DNA of 64,000 nt. It comes from Gigaspora rosea (lineage: Eukaryota > Glomeromycota > Glomeromycetes > Diversisporales > Gigasporaceae). Below are positions 43,901 to 55,930 of this stretch, one piece after another. Below the pieces are notes generated by a model, which was not told where the DNA came from, did no database searches, and saw only the letters and a list, made by a program, of their open reading frames with translations. Location: positions 1-64,000 of the forward strand of contig QKWP01001210.1 in NCBI GenBank assembly GCA_003550325.1, given 5' to 3'. Position 1 is the stretch's first letter. Every line of letters starts with the position of its first letter. A program made the position numbers and the translations under genes.

Positions 43901-44805
43901 TTGGCTTCGTCGATGGAATATTTTTAGCTTCAAATATAGGAAAAATATTAACTGGTGCTTATTTTACTCTATCTGTGGCAACAGTTTTATTTATTATTAT
44001 GGGTTTATGGAGATGGGGTACAGTTCATAAGCTTGATTACGAAACTTTGCAAAGTACTAGCCTCAATGAAATTATTGAAGTTATGCATCATGGTACTCCT
44101 CGTTCAAGTATAGATAAAAATGAATTTGGATTTGAAGAGACTAAAGAAAATTCAAAATCTTTGGTACGGATGAGTATGGATTCCGTTAAGATAGCAGATA
44201 ATGATTCTATTCATTTTATAGAAACAATTTTACAAAAAAATATAAGACGACAGTTTGGAAAAAAAACAAAAAAAATTCGTATATTAGATAGTGGTATTTA
44301 TATAAGACGATTACCTGGTATTGTCTTATTCTATAGTGACGTCAGTTCTTGCATTCCACTTTCATTTACACATTTTATAAATCATTTCCCTGCGTTACCT
44401 CAAATAATTATTTTCATATCAGTTCACCATGTGGCTATTCCACATGTTAATGAAAATGATCGTTTGATAATTGATAAAATTGGCGAATATGATGGATGCT
44501 ATCAAGTTGTTGCAAGATATGGTTACTTAGAAGAAGTTATACAAGGAGATGAATTTATTTCTAAATTAGTTGTTAAAATACAACGTTCGAATAAACATTT
44601 ATCAGAAAAATTGGATTTAGAAGAATTACCTGTTACATATATTTTTGGAAAACAAATATTTCATCCAAAACCTAATTCTTCCAGGTTGAAAAGATTAATG
44701 GTTAATATTTATTCATTTTTAGCTCATAATTCAAGAGAACTTCATAGTAGTTGGTCTATTCCATCAGAAAATTTTATTGGTGTTGGTATGAAAGTTGAAA
44801 TTTAA
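40951..44805 (+). CDS. HAK/KUP-type potassium transporter, 757 aa
   Basis: Eleven exons (40951-40998, 41068-41116, 41199-41237, 41317-41364, 41438-41466, 41544-41638, 41739-42006, 42075-42632, 42709-42756, 43634-43698, 43779-44805) total 2274 bases, in frame. All introns are GT/AG; the tenth donor is GTTAAT. The product is a plasma-membrane high-affinity K+ uptake protein: about 12 membrane segments followed by a cytoplasmic C-terminal third. Family signatures are [13 protein letters not shown] (usual form GVVYGDIGTSPLY), [52 protein letters not shown], the INHLGG stretch, LGQGASL and [15 protein letters not shown]. The ATG was chosen because it opens a short polar N-terminus just before [17 protein letters not shown], as in the family. 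Intron 9 is 877 bases, far longer than the others (51-100), because it holds a MITE. Plausible role: K+ nutrition of the mycelium. Confidence 0.9.
43062..43316. mobile_element. Palindromic MITE inside intron 9 of the transporter
   Basis: ATGAGCTGCCATCAATAGAA at the left and the complement of ATGGACTGTCGTCAATAGAA at the right. The arms share TTTCACAG.TCATATCTCG and the AAGAAAGCTCTAAGCTTCCT centre. Same family as 36112-36372 and 195-364. Confidence 0.85.
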
Positions 44806-45227
44806 AAATTTAAATTCATATAATTATAAAATATTGAACAATTCAAACAATTTTTAACATTAATATACTTATAGATTATAGATTATTATATTATATTTAT
44901 CATAGCTTAATTACATTTAATATTCAAGCCATCCACCAAATTATTATTAATATAATACCTAACAGGGGGTTTTTTGCGGCTTTTAAATTTTTTATTTAGA
45001 TATATACAATTTAAAAACAATGGATAATAATTAATATCTTTAAACTATATATTTTAACAAATACATTGTGGTTAATTGAAAAATAAAATTTATTAATGGT
45101 GTACTATAACAGTAGTATTGGCAATTTTTGTGGTCAACTGATTTTTTGGCCAATAGCAAAAGTTTCCAATTTATATACAGTAATAGTCAATTATATTATT
45201 AGTCTTTGCTATAATACTGAAAGTCTA
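44806..45227. other. AT-rich 3' flank of the transporter gene
   Basis: Likely holds the transcript end. No hairpin or clear signal is distinguishable from the AT background. Confidence 0.4.
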
Positions 45228-46930
45228 TACTCAATAGTTATATAAAATGTTTCAATTTTTTAAGTAATTATAACTTTTTATCTAAGAGGTTTTTAAAAAA
45301 ATCTGACTAGTAACTTTGTAGAGCTATATTAGCTCTACATGTGTGCAAAATATCTTTTTAAAATCTTATTACTATAAAGAGTTGATATGATTTGAAAAAT
45401 TTTTTTTTCCTCTTAGATGAGACTCGCCAAGTATGACCTCTTTGATTTTATTATACTACTAAAAAAAATAGTACAGACTGGACAAAGAATAATACAGCAC
45501 TAGCATCACCCGATTTAGCTAAACTAAACCAAATGCGAATCGCCGCACGGCATCTCGGAAGACACCGACTTGTCCATCAGCCTCGCTCCACCATACAAGG
45601 GCATTTCCCAAAGGAAATATCCTTGGAAGTGGGAGGAAAAAACTAAACTACTAAAGGGCAAAATATGTATAAAAGGGGGTAAAAAAGAAAAACAAAGAAA
45701 AACAAAGAAAACGAAAAGACAACTAATAGAAAAAAAAAAAGCAAGGCCTCAGGTCAATTAAGCCCCGGCACCAAGTGGACTATATTAAAAATTACATGAT
45801 ACTAAGAAAGGTAGTCTCTACTCTAACTAAACTCAATTTATCATATATAGGCGAAAAACTATTACTAGAAAAAGTGGCCTCTAACCTAAAGAAACTGTAA
45901 AGATAGGTATCTAAAAAAACACTACGGCTATAAGAACGTTCTAGAACAAAATTTCGTTACAAGGTTTCCTCAAACACGTGTCGCTTATTATTTATTTCAG
46001 AACACTGAAATCCAGTCGTGACTTCGTTCCAAAATGGCAGCCGCATTTCCAAATTGGGGGAGGTAAACATTGTCGATCTTTTGGAGGGGGTAAGCCGAAA
46101 TGCCCACTTTGTCAAAATTTCAAAAAAGCCAAAGGGACAGTGACATATGAGTTTGGTAGTGGGTGTTCGTTTCAAGTCCTTTAGATTTTCCAAGGAGTGT
46201 ATTTGAAAACCAAAATACTGTTCTCCATTAAGCTGCTGCAAAAAACTTCGTCAGTGAAGAAATTTTTCCACCAAAATTTGTGTTTACTAAAGCGCCGCCT
46301 GCTTGTTATCACTCGTTCTTCTACTATTGCTTTTTGTTTGCATGCCGAATATATAAAGGAGTCCCCGAACAGATAGTTGACCTTTATAAAAACCATTTTT
46401 TGCAGTGCTTTCTCATCTAACTCCAGTATTTTGATATTTCGTTTGTATGAAAATCCGGTACAGGTGATCGTCAGGGAGAGTTGTTGTTTTTGTACCATTT
46501 TTTGAATTTGAAAATTGAAATTATATATAAAAATTTATAAATTTATATATAAAATTTATGTTTATAAAATGTATTAACTCTTTATAATAATAAGATTTAA
46601 AAAGATATTTGGCATATATAGAGAGCTAATAGGGTCCCAAAAGATATATAGATAACTTAGATATTATTAAAAAAGAAAATTTGGGGGCAAAAATTTATCA
46701 ATTATTGCATTGTTATATAGTAAATTTTTAAAATTTTGTTTATTTTATATATTATTTTTAGCTAAATTATACAAATTCAGATTTGAGTTATCTATATATT
46801 CATTAGAATTTTGAGATAATATAGCTCTACAAATTTACTAGTTAGATTTTTTTAAAATTTCTTAAATAAAAAGTTATAGCTATTTAAAAAATTAAACCAT
46901 TTTGTATAACTATTAAGTATAAATGTTTAG
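45228..46930. mobile_element. Palindromic MITE split by two insertions
   Basis: The left arm 45228-45400 and right arm pieces 46505-46630 and 46825-46930 together rebuild the intact foldback at 23820-24182 (TATACTCAATAGTTATA, AATCTGACTAGTAACTTTG, AAAGATATTTGGCATATAT). Insertions are family A (45391-46500) and a smaller element at about 46630-46825 with ATATATAGATAACT / AGTTATCTATATATT ends. Confidence 0.65.
45391..46500 (+). repeat. Dispersed repeat family A, longest copy
   Basis: The most GC-rich and least decayed copy. Landmarks in order: CTTAGATGAGACTCGCCAAG, CATACAAGGGCATTTCC, AAGCAAGGCCTCAGGTCAAT, AAACATTGTCGATCTTTTGG plus AGGGGGTAAGC (near 46066), CTTCGTCAGTGAAGAAATTT, GGTGATCGTCAGGGAGAG. 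Plus frames of 63 and 68 codons and minus frames of 94 and 105 codons occur, but none has a known domain. It has no LTR or TIR that I can define. Partial copies are at 1790, 5930(-), 30901(-), 33270 and 50340. Confidence 0.65.
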
Positions 46931-47334
46931 TACCATATACAAATATTTAGCTATTTTGGTTATTGGCTATAATTATTATTATAAAGTTTGTTATAGTATT
47001 TCGTAAGTACTTTGTTTAAATACTTATTAAATACTTAATTTATACTTATTTGATATAAAGCATATTGAAATTAAAAGTAAAGATATTTATCAGGTAATTT
47101 TTTAGAGAAAAAAATTTTTTAAAAAAAGCAGATACTATTATAGATTTAAATTTAATTGGTTAATTTGGTTATATAGAAAAAAAAGAAAATAGATTTTTTA
47201 AAAAGTAAAAATTTTTAATAAAACTTTATTTTAATTATAAAGTATAATACTTATTTAAAATATTTTAAAGTACTATTTTTAAAATTAAAGTATAGTTTAA
47301 AACAAGGAAAATTATTCATACTAACCTGTCGCTA
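46931..47334. other. AT-rich stretch, nothing recognised
   Basis: No gene or bounded element is visible. Confidence 0.4.
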
Positions 47335-48556
47335 TAGTGACTTCTATATGATCAGCCAATCACAGCGATCATATAAATAAGATAAGATTTTTTTGTTTTT
47401 TTACTTAACATTAATATTTTTTTTAAAAAGTCATTGCTAAAACCATCGTTGGAGCCGTCATTAGAGCTATAGTTGGAGCTGTAGTTGAAACCGTCATTAG
47501 GGCTTTGAAGCCATCTTTTGAGCCTTGAAGCTGTTGTGGAATCACGTTTGAATTGTGGATTCCTTGTTATTTTGGTAGTTCAGTAGGTTTTTTCTTTAAG
47601 TTCTTTGTATTTGGTATATCTTCACATATTTCGTTTCTTAAATTTTTCGTATTTCTGTGAATTTTCTAGTAAGTTCTGCTTGTTATTTTTCAGTGGGTTT
47701 TTTAGCAAGTTTGTTATTTTTGGCAGTTCTTTTAGCAAGTTGTTTGCCATTTTTTGGTTGGAGTTTAGCAGGTTTTTTTTTAAGTTCTTTGTATTTTGGT
47801 ATGTCTTTACGTATTCATTTCTTAGGTTCTTTGTCTTTCTGTAGATCTTCTAGTAAATTCTGTTTGTCTTTTTTTTGGTGAGTTTTTCAGCAAGTTTGTC
47901 ATTTTTGGCAGGTTCTTTTTACAAGTTGTTTGCCGTTTTTTGGTTTTTTTAGCAAGTTCTTCAATAAGTTGTTATGGGTTCTTTTGTCAATTTTTGGTAG
48001 ATTCTTTGTAGGTTTTTAATGTTGTAAGTTTGTTAATTTTTAGTAGTAAGTTCATATTGAGTTTTTTAATAAGTTTTTTGTTGTTTTTGGTGGTTCTTTA
48101 GTAACTTGGTTGTTTTCAAAGAAATGGTATATTTTTATAGTTTTTATATAAGTTTGTCGTGCTTCTAGTAAATTCTTCATCAATCTTGGTAGGTTCTTTA
48201 GTGAGTTCTTCATGGGTTCTTTATGAAGTGCATTTGTTTATCATTTCATTCTATTTTAACTATTTTATTTGTCATTGTTTCTTGCTATTTTCACCTGTTT
48301 TCGCCCATTTTCTTCTGCTTTATTCATCTTGTTTCTTGCCATTTTTGCCTTGTTTTTTGTTTTTGTACTGGATTTTTTCTGCTTTATTCATCATTTTTCT
48401 TGTCATTTTTGTCCTATTTTTTGTAAAAAAAAATTATTAATAAAATAAATAAAAAAATTTTTAATAATAAAAAAACTTAAAAAAAGTTTTTTTAATAAAA
48501 AACTTGATCACATGATCGCTTTTGATTGGCCAATTACAGATTGCTATAGCGACAGG
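47335..48556. mobile_element. TIR element carrying a T-rich minisatellite body
   Basis: CCTGTCGCTATAGTGACTTC at the left pairs with the complement of CCTGTCGCTATAGCAATCTG at the right. GATCA.CCAATCACAGCGATCATA and TGATCACATGATCGCTTTTG extend the pairing. Between them are GGAGC(T/C)GTCATTAG-type units (47440-47520), then many diverged units around AGCAAGTTGTTTGCCATTTT and AAGTTCTTTGTATTTTGGTA, and a T/C-rich tail (48230-48420). Frames of 67-93 codons here encode Phe/Leu/Ser-rich low-complexity peptides and are not supported as genes. Confidence 0.6.
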
Positions 48557-50339
48557 TCATCATGAACTAATACTCTTGAAACAAAATAAAATTTAAATAT
48601 AATAATTTGAATTAATTAAGATTTTTAAAGATTTTAAATATTTTTGCTTAAAATATTAACTTCTTTTAACACATTTTTAAAATATAAATAAAATAATATA
48701 GAAACTTACTTATAATAAAACTTTTTAATTTTTTCTTTTTTTAATAGTTAATTAATAAGGGAATATGTTTTTTGTGCACCTGTATAGTTGTGCACTCCTT
48801 GTTGATTCACCATTCTGGCAACCCATATGTAAATCATATCAGATATGCAAACACGTATTTTTTTTATTTTGTTTTTTTTTTCTAATATTCTTTTTTGTGC
48901 TGGCTTTTGTATTTTTTTTCTTGAATTTAGCAGTTAGTAAAAATTCGAACCAGGATAAGATAAGTAGGTTTTTTTTAACTAATACTAACTCTTTTTGTAA
49001 GTTATTCTCCATATTTTTAGTAAAAATTTTGTGAATCTACAATATAAGCGACGAAACTTAAACAGCCCGAATAACCTTAATAATTTAAGGTTATAAATCC
49101 TGAGAATATACAATATTTATAGAAAAAACATGAAATATAAAACACAAATCAACTTTTTTTATAGGGTGGAGTTTTTTTATTATTTGCGATCTTTTTTTTT
49201 TAAATTAACTTTTTTTCTTATGTAGGTTTAACTTCATTAAAATATCAAATAGTAGAGATTAGAACTAAGTTCTTGAAAGTGCTGTTAGGGTTTTTTTGCT
49301 AATAAATTATAATTTTTGGCATTACCTATATGTTCAAAAATAGACTATTATCAAAATAAGCTATCCCACAATTGACAATAGTTAAATCAATTTATAGTAA
49401 AATTTGAACTTCACTATATAGCAACTACTTGCAATAAGTAAAAAACCTTCTTCACTTGAAAATAAGCTACCCTTGATTTTTTGTATAACTTTTTGTTCAA
49501 AAAAGATAGTTATTTTCAGACACAAATAGTAATTAAATTATTCAAAATTAAGGGTAGGGTGAACGTAGATCATTTTTCATATGATCTACATGGTATTTTG
49601 GAATTTTATATAGTAAATAAAAAATTGCTTCTGATAAATTTTTTTAAGATCTTTGACCAATTTATATAAAATTTATATAATAGGTAGTTTTAAATAGTTT
49701 GTTTATAATAATTAAGTTGCGCAATATCTATTGCTTTAAAAAAAATAAACTTTATATATAATTAAATTTTTGTAGAACGCTATATGATTTTTGTAGGTTG
49801 TACAAAGAATTGATTGGTCAGATCATATGATGTTTACATGTAAATCATATGATATCATATAAATTGGTTACACAAAGTTGATCTACAATCGATTTTATAT
49901 GAAATTGAAAATTTGTACACCCTACCCTTAACTAATAGTTCAAAAGTTATTGCCAATTTTATAAACAGTTTATATATTTAATTTTATAGATTTTTATTTA
50001 TAAATTTTTTTATTTTTATTAATACAAGAATTATTAAAATTTGGCTAGTAGTTTATTAAATACTATACATATATTTAAATTTTATTATTATAAGTTTTTT
50101 TTGTAAAAAAATCATATATATATATTTTATAAAATACTAGATTAATTTTTAATAATTTACTACTATTTTTTTTTTTATCTTAGGTAGTTCTGCAAGTACT
50201 TTTTATTAAAATATTTTAAAATTTAGAAATTACAAATTTTAATATTGTAAGTTCATACATTACTCTGATTTTATTTTTTAAAAATATAAAATGCAATCTG
50301 CTATACTAATTTAATACTACAAACTAGAAGGCATTGTCA
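48557..50339. other. AT-rich intergenic DNA with palindromic tracts
   Basis: AAGGGTAGGGTGAACGTAGA (49551) and a partner near 49919-49930 (CACCCTACCCTTAAC) form ends of a probable ~390-bp element with ATGATCTACATGG / TTGTAGATCAAC-like inner pairing. The rest shows nothing recognised. Confidence 0.45.
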
Positions 50340-51110
50340 AACAGCCTAATTTTTAACACTCTTTTCCTTGCTTTTTGAGAAAGAAATTTAAAAAAAAACA
50401 GAAATATAAAAATAAAAGGGTAAAATAAAAAAGGAATTATCTCAACTACTTAAATAAATACCAAAGTAAAAATAAAATAGAATAAAACTGAAAAGAAAGA
50501 AAAAAAAGGCTAAAAAAAGGCTGAACAATAGTACTAATTTTACTTGTGCAAAAAAGCCTGAATAATCAGCTAAACTTTAAAAATTATATAATACTGCACT
50601 CAAAATACTTTGTCTAGTATTATATATATAGCAAAAAAATATAAAAAAAGCTAATAAATTGAAATAAATAAAAAGAAAACTATGGCTAAAAGAATGTTCT
50701 AAAAAGAATTTTCAGATCTTTTTTTTAAACTATCTTATATTCTGAATTTTATCTGTAACTTGATCCAATATAAAAGCCAAATTCCCAATTTGAAAAAGTT
50801 AACAATACCAATCTTTTGGAAAAGATAAACCAAAATGTCCACTTTTGTTAAAATTTTGAAAAGCCAAAAAAGCGAGAGGAGAGTGTACTAAAATAAAATG
50901 ACTTGAAAGAGTTATACTATACAGAATAACAAATCTAACCAAGAGTTTACTGGCATTTCTGTTTTCATATCCATAAAACTTAACAAAGCTCTAGGTTTTC
51001 ATATCTACTACTTTTTTGCTTAGTAAATCTAGAGTCTTCTGCTAGAAGATTTTTCTTATTAGGGTTCAAGTCTTTTTTATTTCTATTTTAGTTACAACCA
51101 AACATATGAT
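50340..51110 (+). repeat. Dispersed repeat family A, AT-decayed copy
   Basis: AACAATACCAATCTTTTGGA, AAAGATAAACCAAAATGTCC and ACTTTTGTTAAAATTTTG align with the core of the 45391-46500 copy. Most differences are G-to-A and C-to-T. It contains no usable frame. Confidence 0.6.
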
Positions 51111-51155
51111 AATTAGCTTTAAGTCTAGCTGCTCCTAGTAAAGTTTTGTTGTATA

Positions 51156-51493
51156 CAGTCAAACCTCCATAAATGTTACTTGTAGGGACAAGTCTACAAT
51201 ATGCATTTAGAGAAGTTTGTATTTAGAAAAAGCCAATTAAATTGTAGCTTTAAAAATTAGATCACTAAGTTTGTATAACTTCTACTAAAAACTGTATGAT
51301 ATAATCTATCTTAAATACTAAAATTTGATTGACTATATGCATTTAAAAAGATTAGTATGATATAAAAAGTTATTTGAAAGAACATGCATTTACAGAATAT
51401 AGAACATGTATTTAGCACTAATAACATCTTACAGACAAGAAAAAAACATGCATTTAAGCATTTATAGAGATTGCACTTAAAGAGGTCTGACTG
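51156..51493. mobile_element. Tc1-type MITE, 338 bp, TA duplication
   Basis: The left CAGTCAAACCTCCATAAATG and right complement CAGTCAGACCTCTTTAAGTG ends are flanked by TA (51154-51155, 51494-51495). The interior is collinear with 29510-29830. Confidence 0.8.
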
Positions 51494-51495
51494 TA

Positions 51496-53727
51496 TTAGT
51501 TATATTAACTATAAAGTTTTTGTAGCTTGGCTTTCTTGAAATTTTTGGTATAAGAAATCATTGAAAAGAGATTACGAATAATTTACTACTATTAAAATCA
51601 AAAAAATAGTTTATTTGATTTTTATTCATTAAAATAAAAAATATAAGCTTAATAAAATCTTATATTTTTATTTACAAATTTAATATTTTTTATATAATTT
51701 AAATATTTATACAAATTATATAAATTGAATATGTATTTATTCTATAATAAAGATAGTGAATAATATTAATTTGATTTTGTAAAAATATCAATTAGTATAG
51801 ACAAAAATGTTAATTTACCATAATCAGTTAATCAGATTATATTAAAAATATCAATTTATACTAATTAACCAATTATAATACAAAGTACAGATAATGTAAC
51901 CAATAACAAAAGGCTTTATACTCTTGGTCAAGATTTTCTGATAGTCAGATTGCCAAATTTATATTTCTAGCCCAAATTATACTTAATTTTGCCCAATAAT
52001 GTTATACTATAATTTATTTGCAATTTTATCTAAAAATATTAATTGATATATGATTAATGCAAATTAATATTATTTACCATCCCAGTCTGTAGGTGTCCAC
52101 ATGCATGAACCATGATAGTATTGAATAGCAGTTCAAATAGCAGTTTTGTGTGACATTTAAATTATACGCAAAATTTTTTAAATTTTACTAGTGCCTAAAG
52201 ACTAAAATAGTAATCAGTATGATCAAATTATTTATTTTGAATATTTTGATGATATTTACTGCATCAGGAAATTTTAAAACCCAATTGTAATCGATTCAAA
52301 TCCATCAGATTTTAATTATCATCACCACCGGCGATTAAATGCGATGGAGATTTTTATCGATAAGTATACATTATTCAAATGATCACGTGCCGCTCTGCGG
52401 CACGTGTAGCCAATCATTTGCCAAATTAACTGTATTCGACAATTTTGCCCAATGATCATGATTGGTAGGCTGAGTTTTAATTTAAATAAACATCGTAACA
52501 CATGAAAAAAATAACAAGAAGAAATCATTTCATGATCATATGAGTTTTCCGGATAATAATCAATATTATAGATTATGGGTATAAAATGCCCCCATGCTAT
52601 TTTTACCCGTACCGTACATTGGTAATTCATACCATATTGATTTTCTGTATTCACATTTATCGAGAGTTTATCAATATGAAGATATGTAAAAATTTTATTT
52701 ATTAATAATATGTTTATTATATTCATGTTGATTTATCGCAGTTGCAAAATGAATTAAAATTCTACAGATCGCAATTCACATACAATCATTTGATTGTTGT
52801 TCGATTGTGTAATTGTAAAGTGATTCTCTCAATAAAAATTCAATTTAAATACAATATTTTATATAATTTATGACTTTCTTTTATCCATATCCTCAAAATA
52901 ACATCCACATTCTCAAAAACAACTTAGTATAATCGCACCATCAGACAACAATCAAGTGGTATATGTTAGCTGCGATCTTCATTTTGCAAACCATGATAAT
53001 CAATAGGTCACTTCACATTGAGTCTCTTATTTAGATTACAGCAGTTTTCAAAAATGTGTGAACAACGATTTCGATATACACATGTGGGAAATCGGAGAAT
53101 CTGTAAATATAGATTAAAATTCCGATTAGAACGGGTCTTGAATATCGTGAATTTCCCATGATATGGTGATCACACCTTTCTATAGATTAACTGGCAATCA
53201 TTCAATATTTGAAAACAATATATACACCTCTTATCGGTGTATTACCTGTGCTGATTTTTTCAATAAACAGTCATTTATTCAACTATAGCAGTATACAAAA
53301 TCAGCCTTCCATTTAGAATTATAACAAGTAAATTGCAAATAAAAGAAGTTAACCCCAATATCTACACCAAGAGTGCCAATTCTGCTGTGAGAAGCAAACC
53401 ATTTCGCAATCTAATTCCCTCCCTCTTGATTCTCCAATAATTTTAAAGATTTCGAATAAAATATGCGGGAGCGGCCATTATTGTGAATTTTTTATTTACG
53501 CTGATTTATTTAATTGATAAATCATTTCTTATTAAATTTCTTATTAAAATTATTTTAATTGATGTGCATATAATTTGAATTAGAGCTTGGTTTTTATATA
53601 AAATTGAACAGATATTCAACAGATTTTACTATTAAATTTAATATTAAACGGATAATGGGTTCAAGCTCTAGTTTGATTCTTTTCATGAAAATTTTATGTA
53701 CAAAATGTTAATATTAAGTTTTAATCT
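51496..53727. other. Intergenic DNA, no supported gene
   Basis: 51550-51660 carries a short family A-associated tail (TTTACTACTATTAAAATCA). From about 52080 the composition becomes more even. A 134-codon minus frame (52726-52322) is the longest, but it has no recognisable domain and is not supported. A perfect hairpin is listed separately. Confidence 0.45.
52384..52406. repeat. Perfect 10-bp hairpin CACGTGCCGC / GCGGCACGTG
   Basis: The two arms are exact complements around a TCT loop in an otherwise AT-rich area. It is not followed by a T run, and fungal genes do not use such terminators. Confidence 0.7.
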
Positions 53728-53959
53728 TACAGTATTTTCGCGAAATAATGCCTACCTGCGTGATATTTTGAGTATATGCGCGTTATTTAGAATACGCGCA
53801 TGGGCGTTATTTGGAGGCAAAAAAAAATTACTTAAACCTGCCTTATATACTGTATCAAATTATTTGTTGAAACCCTAACGGGACGCGCATGAGCGTTATT
53901 TTGAATCCATGTATCTATTTTTAGGGGACACGATTTTCTAAATAAGCGAAAATACGGTA
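53728..53959. mobile_element. MITE with TAC.GTATTTTCGC ends
   Basis: TACAGTATTTTCGCGAAATA at the left is answered at the right by the complement of TACCGTATTTTCGCTTATTT. GCGCGTTATTTAGAATACGC and further GCGTTATTT units lie inside. Confidence 0.65.
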
Positions 53960-54716
53960 CCTGAATTTAAAGTTGTAAGTTATAAAATTTTATATTACCT
54001 CTTAGCAATACCGAACTCGAAACATGTTCGTGAACTGTATATAATATATTATATAGTATACTATTAAAAAAATTAATATTATATAAAACTTATTATCAAA
54101 AATTGTAATTTATTTAAAAAAATTTTTTCTATATAAATTTGCTAATAGGCTATTATATTTTTATAATGTATTTGGTATAACTAATATATAAAAAGTAGTA
54201 TATTAATGTTCTTTATATAATATAATAATAATATGATTAGAAAATGCCTCGAATGACTATAGTAAATTCTCGAAATTTCGAATTATTTCGAATACGCCAT
54301 AGCGTTTACTTCCAGAATTTATAAGAGTTAGGTAGACTTCTGATAAAAAAAAACAGGTGACTAATGACACTGCCCCTTACTATATTATAAATAAATTCAC
54401 TGTTATATACATGAGGACGTTATTTCGAAAACTAACTATTTTTAGGGGACGCGATTTTCGAAATAATGCCCACACCCGCTATTTCGTAATCGTTTTATCA
54501 ATGTGATGTATCTCAGAATAAACATGCTATATTGGATTATAGCACGGTGGTCATTTAACATAAACTATACTATATAGTATAATATAAGTATGGATGCCGT
54601 ATGCATCGTGTAATATAACAAAGTATAGATGGCAGAATATAAAGAAAATGATTTATAAGTAGTGTAATACTCACGATCAATAGTGCCATACTATAATATA
54701 TAATCACAAAATTTAT

Positions 54717-54946
54717 CGTATTTTCTCGTAATAACGCCCAAGAGCGTTATTTCGAAAATCGTACCACCCGAAAATAACTCGAAATGACGTCCATATGAAT
54801 CCCGAAATGCGCGCACGTTTAAAATCCAAGTAAATTAGCCAATTACATCTATGTCCGACACTTAGCCTTTAACAACGCAACAAGTGCGTACCCGAAATAA
54901 ATGATATATATTCAAAATAACGCGATTATTACACGAAAATACAGTA
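54717..54946. mobile_element. Second MITE with .CGTATTTTC.CG ends
   Basis: CGTATTTTCTCGTAATAACG at the left and the complement of TACTGTATTTTCGTGTAATA at the right. It shares the GAGCGTTATTTCGAAAAT interior motif with the preceding copy. A third, weaker copy spans about 54258-54490. Confidence 0.6.
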
Positions 54947-55449
54947 ATTGATACGTACAGTAGGCTCTAAAAGTTTAACATTGTTACACAAAACAAAAAA
55001 ATGACACAAATTGACCAAATAACGATAATTAATATAGTAGTTGTTGCACAAATAATAACCTAAAGTCTACTGTAAATATAACTATATCGTAAGAATTCGA
55101 TCTAATTAGTATATATATATATTAGTGATGCGGTAGAAACTTTAAGCATCGGGATAAGCCGAACGTAGGATAACAGCTAAGTTATAACTATAACTCTTAG
55201 GTTTTAAATTACGGCATGTTATATAATGTATATATCAGATCTTGTATTGTTGCGACATATCGATATAGCCGTGCTATGTCAAAACTATTATGTGCGTAAT
55301 TCAACTTCCCATATGTTGTAACTTTGGGCGTTCTCAAGCGCCTTAATCGATGGTTCAAAAAAAAAAATGTCGGAAAATAAATTTTTATTTAACGGAGAAT
55401 TTTTTAAGCAGGTTAATTGTGTTTATCGTTATAATGGATATTTAATTCG

Positions 55450-55930
55450 TGGTCAGCCTGGGAACCAATGAACAAACATAGTAAATTGCGGAGATATGTT
55501 TACTTATGTAATTTTGCCTTTTTTGGAATCTGGCGTTTCCCTAACGATTTCGTACTAAGTAAACCTCCATTGTGCGCATAACAAATGTTGTAGAGGAGGA
55601 AAATTATGAACCTAATGGTAGTTGAAACATTAAATCGGCCCTGCGGATCGTGAGATATAGGCATTTTTGTCTTTACGGCTATATGTTTACTTCTTAGTTT
55701 ACATCATGTAGTCGTAAGGACAAATACACCTATATCACACGATCCACTGGGGCGGATTTTAAATTCTCAACTACCATTACGCTCGGAATTTCACCACTGC
55801 AACGTTTATTATGCACACACAGGAGGATTACTTAGTACAAAATCGATTTATCCTTAGGGATCCGAAAAAGGCGAAATTTAATAGCGAAAATCACCGAAAA
55901 TCTTCACTGGTTCTCAACAGGGACATCGGA
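55450..55930. mobile_element. Foldback element, arms about 210 bp
   Basis: Around a centre near 55700, TTACTTATGTAATTTTGCC, ACGATTTCGTACTAAGTAA, TGAACCTAATGGTAGTTGA and GGATCGTGAGATATAGGCAT pair with complements on the right. The outer GTCAGCCTGGGAACCAATGA pairs with both CACTGGTTCTCAACAGGGAC (55908) and, better, with GTTCCCAGGCGGATCACGAA (56553). Confidence 0.65.

Noticed and set aside
46181-46498. 105-codon minus frame in family A
   Set aside because: Some similarity to the 33112-33360 minus frame comes from shared repeat DNA. Decayed copies break it, and no family is recognised.
47605-48440. Hydrophobic Phe/Leu-rich frames as membrane proteins
   Set aside because: They are translations of a T-rich minisatellite in alternative frames within a TIR element.
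52384-52406. Rho-independent terminator
   Set aside because: The hairpin is perfect but has no T run, and the window is eukaryotic with spliced genes.
52322-52726. 134-codon minus frame
   Set aside because: The longest intergenic frame, but the residue pattern is typical of AT-rich random translation. No domain, no splice context and no repeat support were found.
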